Source: an uncultured Oscillospiraceae bacterium
GTDB lineage: Bacteria; Bacillota; Clostridia; Oscillospirales; Oscillospiraceae
Direction: 5' to 3'
Assembly: GCA_934636305.1 (NCBI GenBank)
Contig: CAKUAM010000029.1
Span: 1-22,140, forward strand
Length of the DNA: 22,140 nt
The position numbers were made by a program, and so were the translations under genes. Positions 20,732 through 22,140 of this stretch are shown here, piece by piece. The notes under the pieces are model-generated. The model was not told the DNA's origin. It saw only the letters and a list, made by a program, of their open reading frames with translations, and searched no databases. Position 1 is the first letter of the stretch, and each line of letters begins with the position of its first letter.

Positions 20732-22006
20732 ATGACCACAGCGGAGCGTATCTTTTCTATTGTCTGTACCAGCCTTTATGAAAAGCTCCCTGCGCTCGCT
20801 CTGCCGCTGGGCCGCCTCAACTGCCGGGACGCCGCTGTCCGGCCGGCCGGCACGGACGGCGCGCACGCCTGCTTCGCCCCGGGCTGGCTGGAGCAGGAAT
20901 TTCTCGCCCGCTCCGATGCGCCGGCGCAGTACACCCTGCACCTTCTGCTGCATCTGATGCTCGGCCATGTGCAAAAGCCGCCTGCGCTGGACGCCGCGCG
21001 GTGGGACACCGCGTGCGACCTTGCCGTCATGATGGTTCGCCATGCGCTGCTGCCGCAGGAGAAGGAGCCGGATATGCTTTTCTCCGCCCGCTGCACGCTT
21101 CAGGCCAGAAAGGCCGCGCAGGCACAGGCCATTTATGCGCTTTTGGAGATGGAGCCGGATGTGCTGACCGACACCCAGTGCCGTGCGGCAGCACTCGATG
21201 ACCATCAGCTATGGGGCGCAGCGCCGCTCTTTGCCCGCGCAGCGGCCAGCGCGGATGGCGGTGAAACCGGCTGGCAGGCGCTTGGCCATCTGCTCCCTGA
21301 TCCCCTGCCGCAAAAGCCCACCATCGGCTGCGGCACCGGCCACGCCGCGTTTGCCGTGAAGCCCGATGCGCGCGGCAGCCGGCAGCTGACCGCGCTTTTG
21401 CATGAGCTTTCCGAGCTGCGGGAAAACCGCCACGTCTCCGACGACGAGTTTCAGTACGCCTGGTACCTCTACGGACTTGAGCATTACAGCAACATGCCGC
21501 TTCTTGAGCCGCTGGAATACTCGGAGGAACGGCGGCTGCGGGAGCTTGCCATTGTGCTGGACACCTCGGCATCGTGTTCCCGCTCGTTATGCGCATCGTT
21601 TCTCGGGGAGCTGGCAGGACTCATTGCACGGCAGGCGCTGTTTTTCGAGCGCTTCAACCTGCATATCATCGAATGCGACTGCGAGGTACAGGCCGATACC
21701 CGGCTGACGACGCTGCAGGAGCTTCGCGACTGGCTTTGCACCATGACGCTGCATGGCGGCGGCGGAACGGATTTCCGTCCCGCCATCTCCTACGTGGACG
21801 GTCTTGTCTCGTCCGGGGAACTGGCGCACCTGCAGGGGCTTCTCTATTTTACCGACGGCTACGGTGTGTTCCCCGACCTTCCGCCGGCATACCGGGTTAT
21901 TTTCGTCATGCTGCAGTACCGCTGTGACGACATTGACCTGCCGCCATGGGCAGAGCATGTGATTCTGAGCGCCGAAAGGCCGAAAGGAGACGAAGCATGG
22001 ATATAG
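20732..22006 (+). CDS. VWA-like domain protein (DUF2201/putative metallopeptidase type)
   Basis: The 424-residue product has an N-terminal region like the DUF2201 putative metallopeptidase domain (about residues 1-200) and a C-terminal VWA-like domain (about 268-420). The VWA part has a full MIDAS: LDTSAS, the Thr of GGGGTDFRPA, and the Asp of YFTDGYG. At the expected zinc site it reads HLLLHLMLGH (His70, His74, His79), so the catalytic Glu of HExxH is replaced by Leu. The histidines could still hold a metal, but peptidase activity is doubtful. The next gene, an AAA+ ATPase, overlaps by 10 bases. MoxR-type ATPases paired with VWA proteins act as chaperone-like complexes for maturation of other proteins. 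The role of this pair is unknown. Confidence 0.85.
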   Translation: MTTAERIFSIVCTSLYEKLPALALPLGRLNCRDAAVRPAGTDGAHACFAPGWLEQEFLARSDAPAQYTLHLLLHLMLGHVQKPPALDAARWDTACDLAVMMVRHALLPQEKEPDMLFSARCTLQARKAAQAQAIYALLEMEPDVLTDTQCRAAALDDHQLWGAAPLFARAAASADGGETGWQALGHLLPDPLPQKPTIGCGTGHAAFAVKPDARGSRQLTALLHELSELRENRHVSDDEFQYAWYLYGLEHYSNMPLLEPLEYSEERRLRELAIVLDTSASCSRSLCASFLGELAGLIARQALFFERFNLHIIECDCEVQADTRLTTLQELRDWLCTMTLHGGGGTDFRPAISYVDGLVSSGELAHLQGLLYFTDGYGVFPDLPPAYRVIFVMLQYRCDDIDLPPWAEHVILSAERPKGDEAWI

Positions 22007-22140
22007 CACAGGCCAAGCAGGAGCTTCGGCAGACTGTCCTTGCCTACACCGCAAAGACTGCTGCCGGCACCTATCGCATGCCACGCAGCCAGCAGCGCCC
22101 CGTGCTGCTGATCGGCCCGCCCGGCATCGGGAAAACAGCC
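21997..22140 (+). CDS. AAA+ ATPase, MoxR-like, N-terminal part only
   Basis: Forty-eight codons are visible before the window ends. The protein starts MDIAQAKQELRQTVLAYTAK and reaches the Walker A motif GPPGIGKTA at residues 40-48, preceded by RPVLLIG. ATG 21997 lies within the end of the VWA gene with AAAGGAG about 7 bases upstream, so the two are coupled. The position of the P-loop and the VWA partner point to a MoxR-type AAA+ ATPase. The rest is outside the window. Confidence 0.85.
   Translation, partial: MDIAQAKQELRQTVLAYTAKTAAGTYRMPRSQQRPVLLIGPPGIGKTA

Noticed and set aside
1..22140. CRISPR array, tRNA/rRNA genes, prophage or integrated element
   Set aside because: No regularly spaced repeats, no cloverleaf or rRNA-like sequence, and no integrase or phage structural genes were recognised on either strand.

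Overview
The window looks like a chromosomal segment from a spore-forming, anaerobic, fairly GC-rich Firmicute, most likely a Clostridia/Oscillospiraceae-type gut bacterium. This is an inference from gene content: SpoVAC, SleC/SpoIID-like spore proteins, a trx plus ferredoxin:thioredoxin-reductase pair, an IspH/Cmk/PlsC cluster, and strong AGGAGG ribosome binding sites. No 16S or other phylogenetic marker is present. Genes are dense and mostly in short operons with 4-base stop/start overlaps. No tRNA, rRNA, CRISPR array or prophage was seen.

Layout. (1) 1-4027, minus strand: a tightly overlapping operon rpiR-type regulator > HI0933-type flavoprotein > cmk > plsC > ispH (cut by the window edge), with a good sigma-A-like promoter before the regulator. 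(2) 4084-6541, minus: one AT-richer gene for a secreted protein with a SipW-type (TasA/CalY-like) signal sequence and a probable beta-helix. It has an elaborate upstream region: a direct repeat with 21-bp period, an extended -10, and two inverted repeats in the leader. (3) 6660-8535, plus: a monocistronic GH13 alpha-glucosidase with a strong terminator. (4) 8574-9820, minus: a divergent acetate-kinase-family gene. (5) 9823-12047, minus: a three-gene set that looks like a SleC-type spore cortex-lytic enzyme split into separate polypeptides, divergent from a lone spoVAC (12140-12577, plus). (6) 12605-13967, plus: a GT4 lipid-type glycosyltransferase. (7) 13968-14527: a hairpin-rich intergenic region ending in a MITE-like long palindrome whose end touches the next gene's stop codon. 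(8) 14527-17949, minus: SPFH/zinc-ribbon, zinc-ribbon/TM and TPM-domain genes equivalent to Bacillus ydjI, ydjG and ydjH, preceded by an ECF-sigma-like promoter. (9) 18036-20216, plus: a CrtO-like acyltransferase, a UgtP/MGDG-synthase-like glycosyltransferase, thioredoxin and a small FTR catalytic-chain protein. (10) 20217-20731: a second repeat-rich intergenic region. (11) 20732-22140, plus: a VWA/DUF2201-like protein overlapping the start of an AAA+ (MoxR-like) ATPase cut by the window end.

How the genes fit together. Envelope biology dominates: phospholipid acylation (plsC), glycolipid glycosylation (two glycosyltransferases plus an acyltransferase), membrane-stress proteins (ydjGHI-like), a surface protein, and spore cortex and germination functions. 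The points I would look at first are the split cortex-lytic locus next to an orphan spoVAC, the regulatory architecture before the SipW-type protein, the MITE that forms a stop codon, the thioredoxin/FTR pair, and the acetate-kinase and VWA proteins with substituted key residues. I did not find a clearly unprecedented system. These are mostly recognisable families in unusual arrangements.
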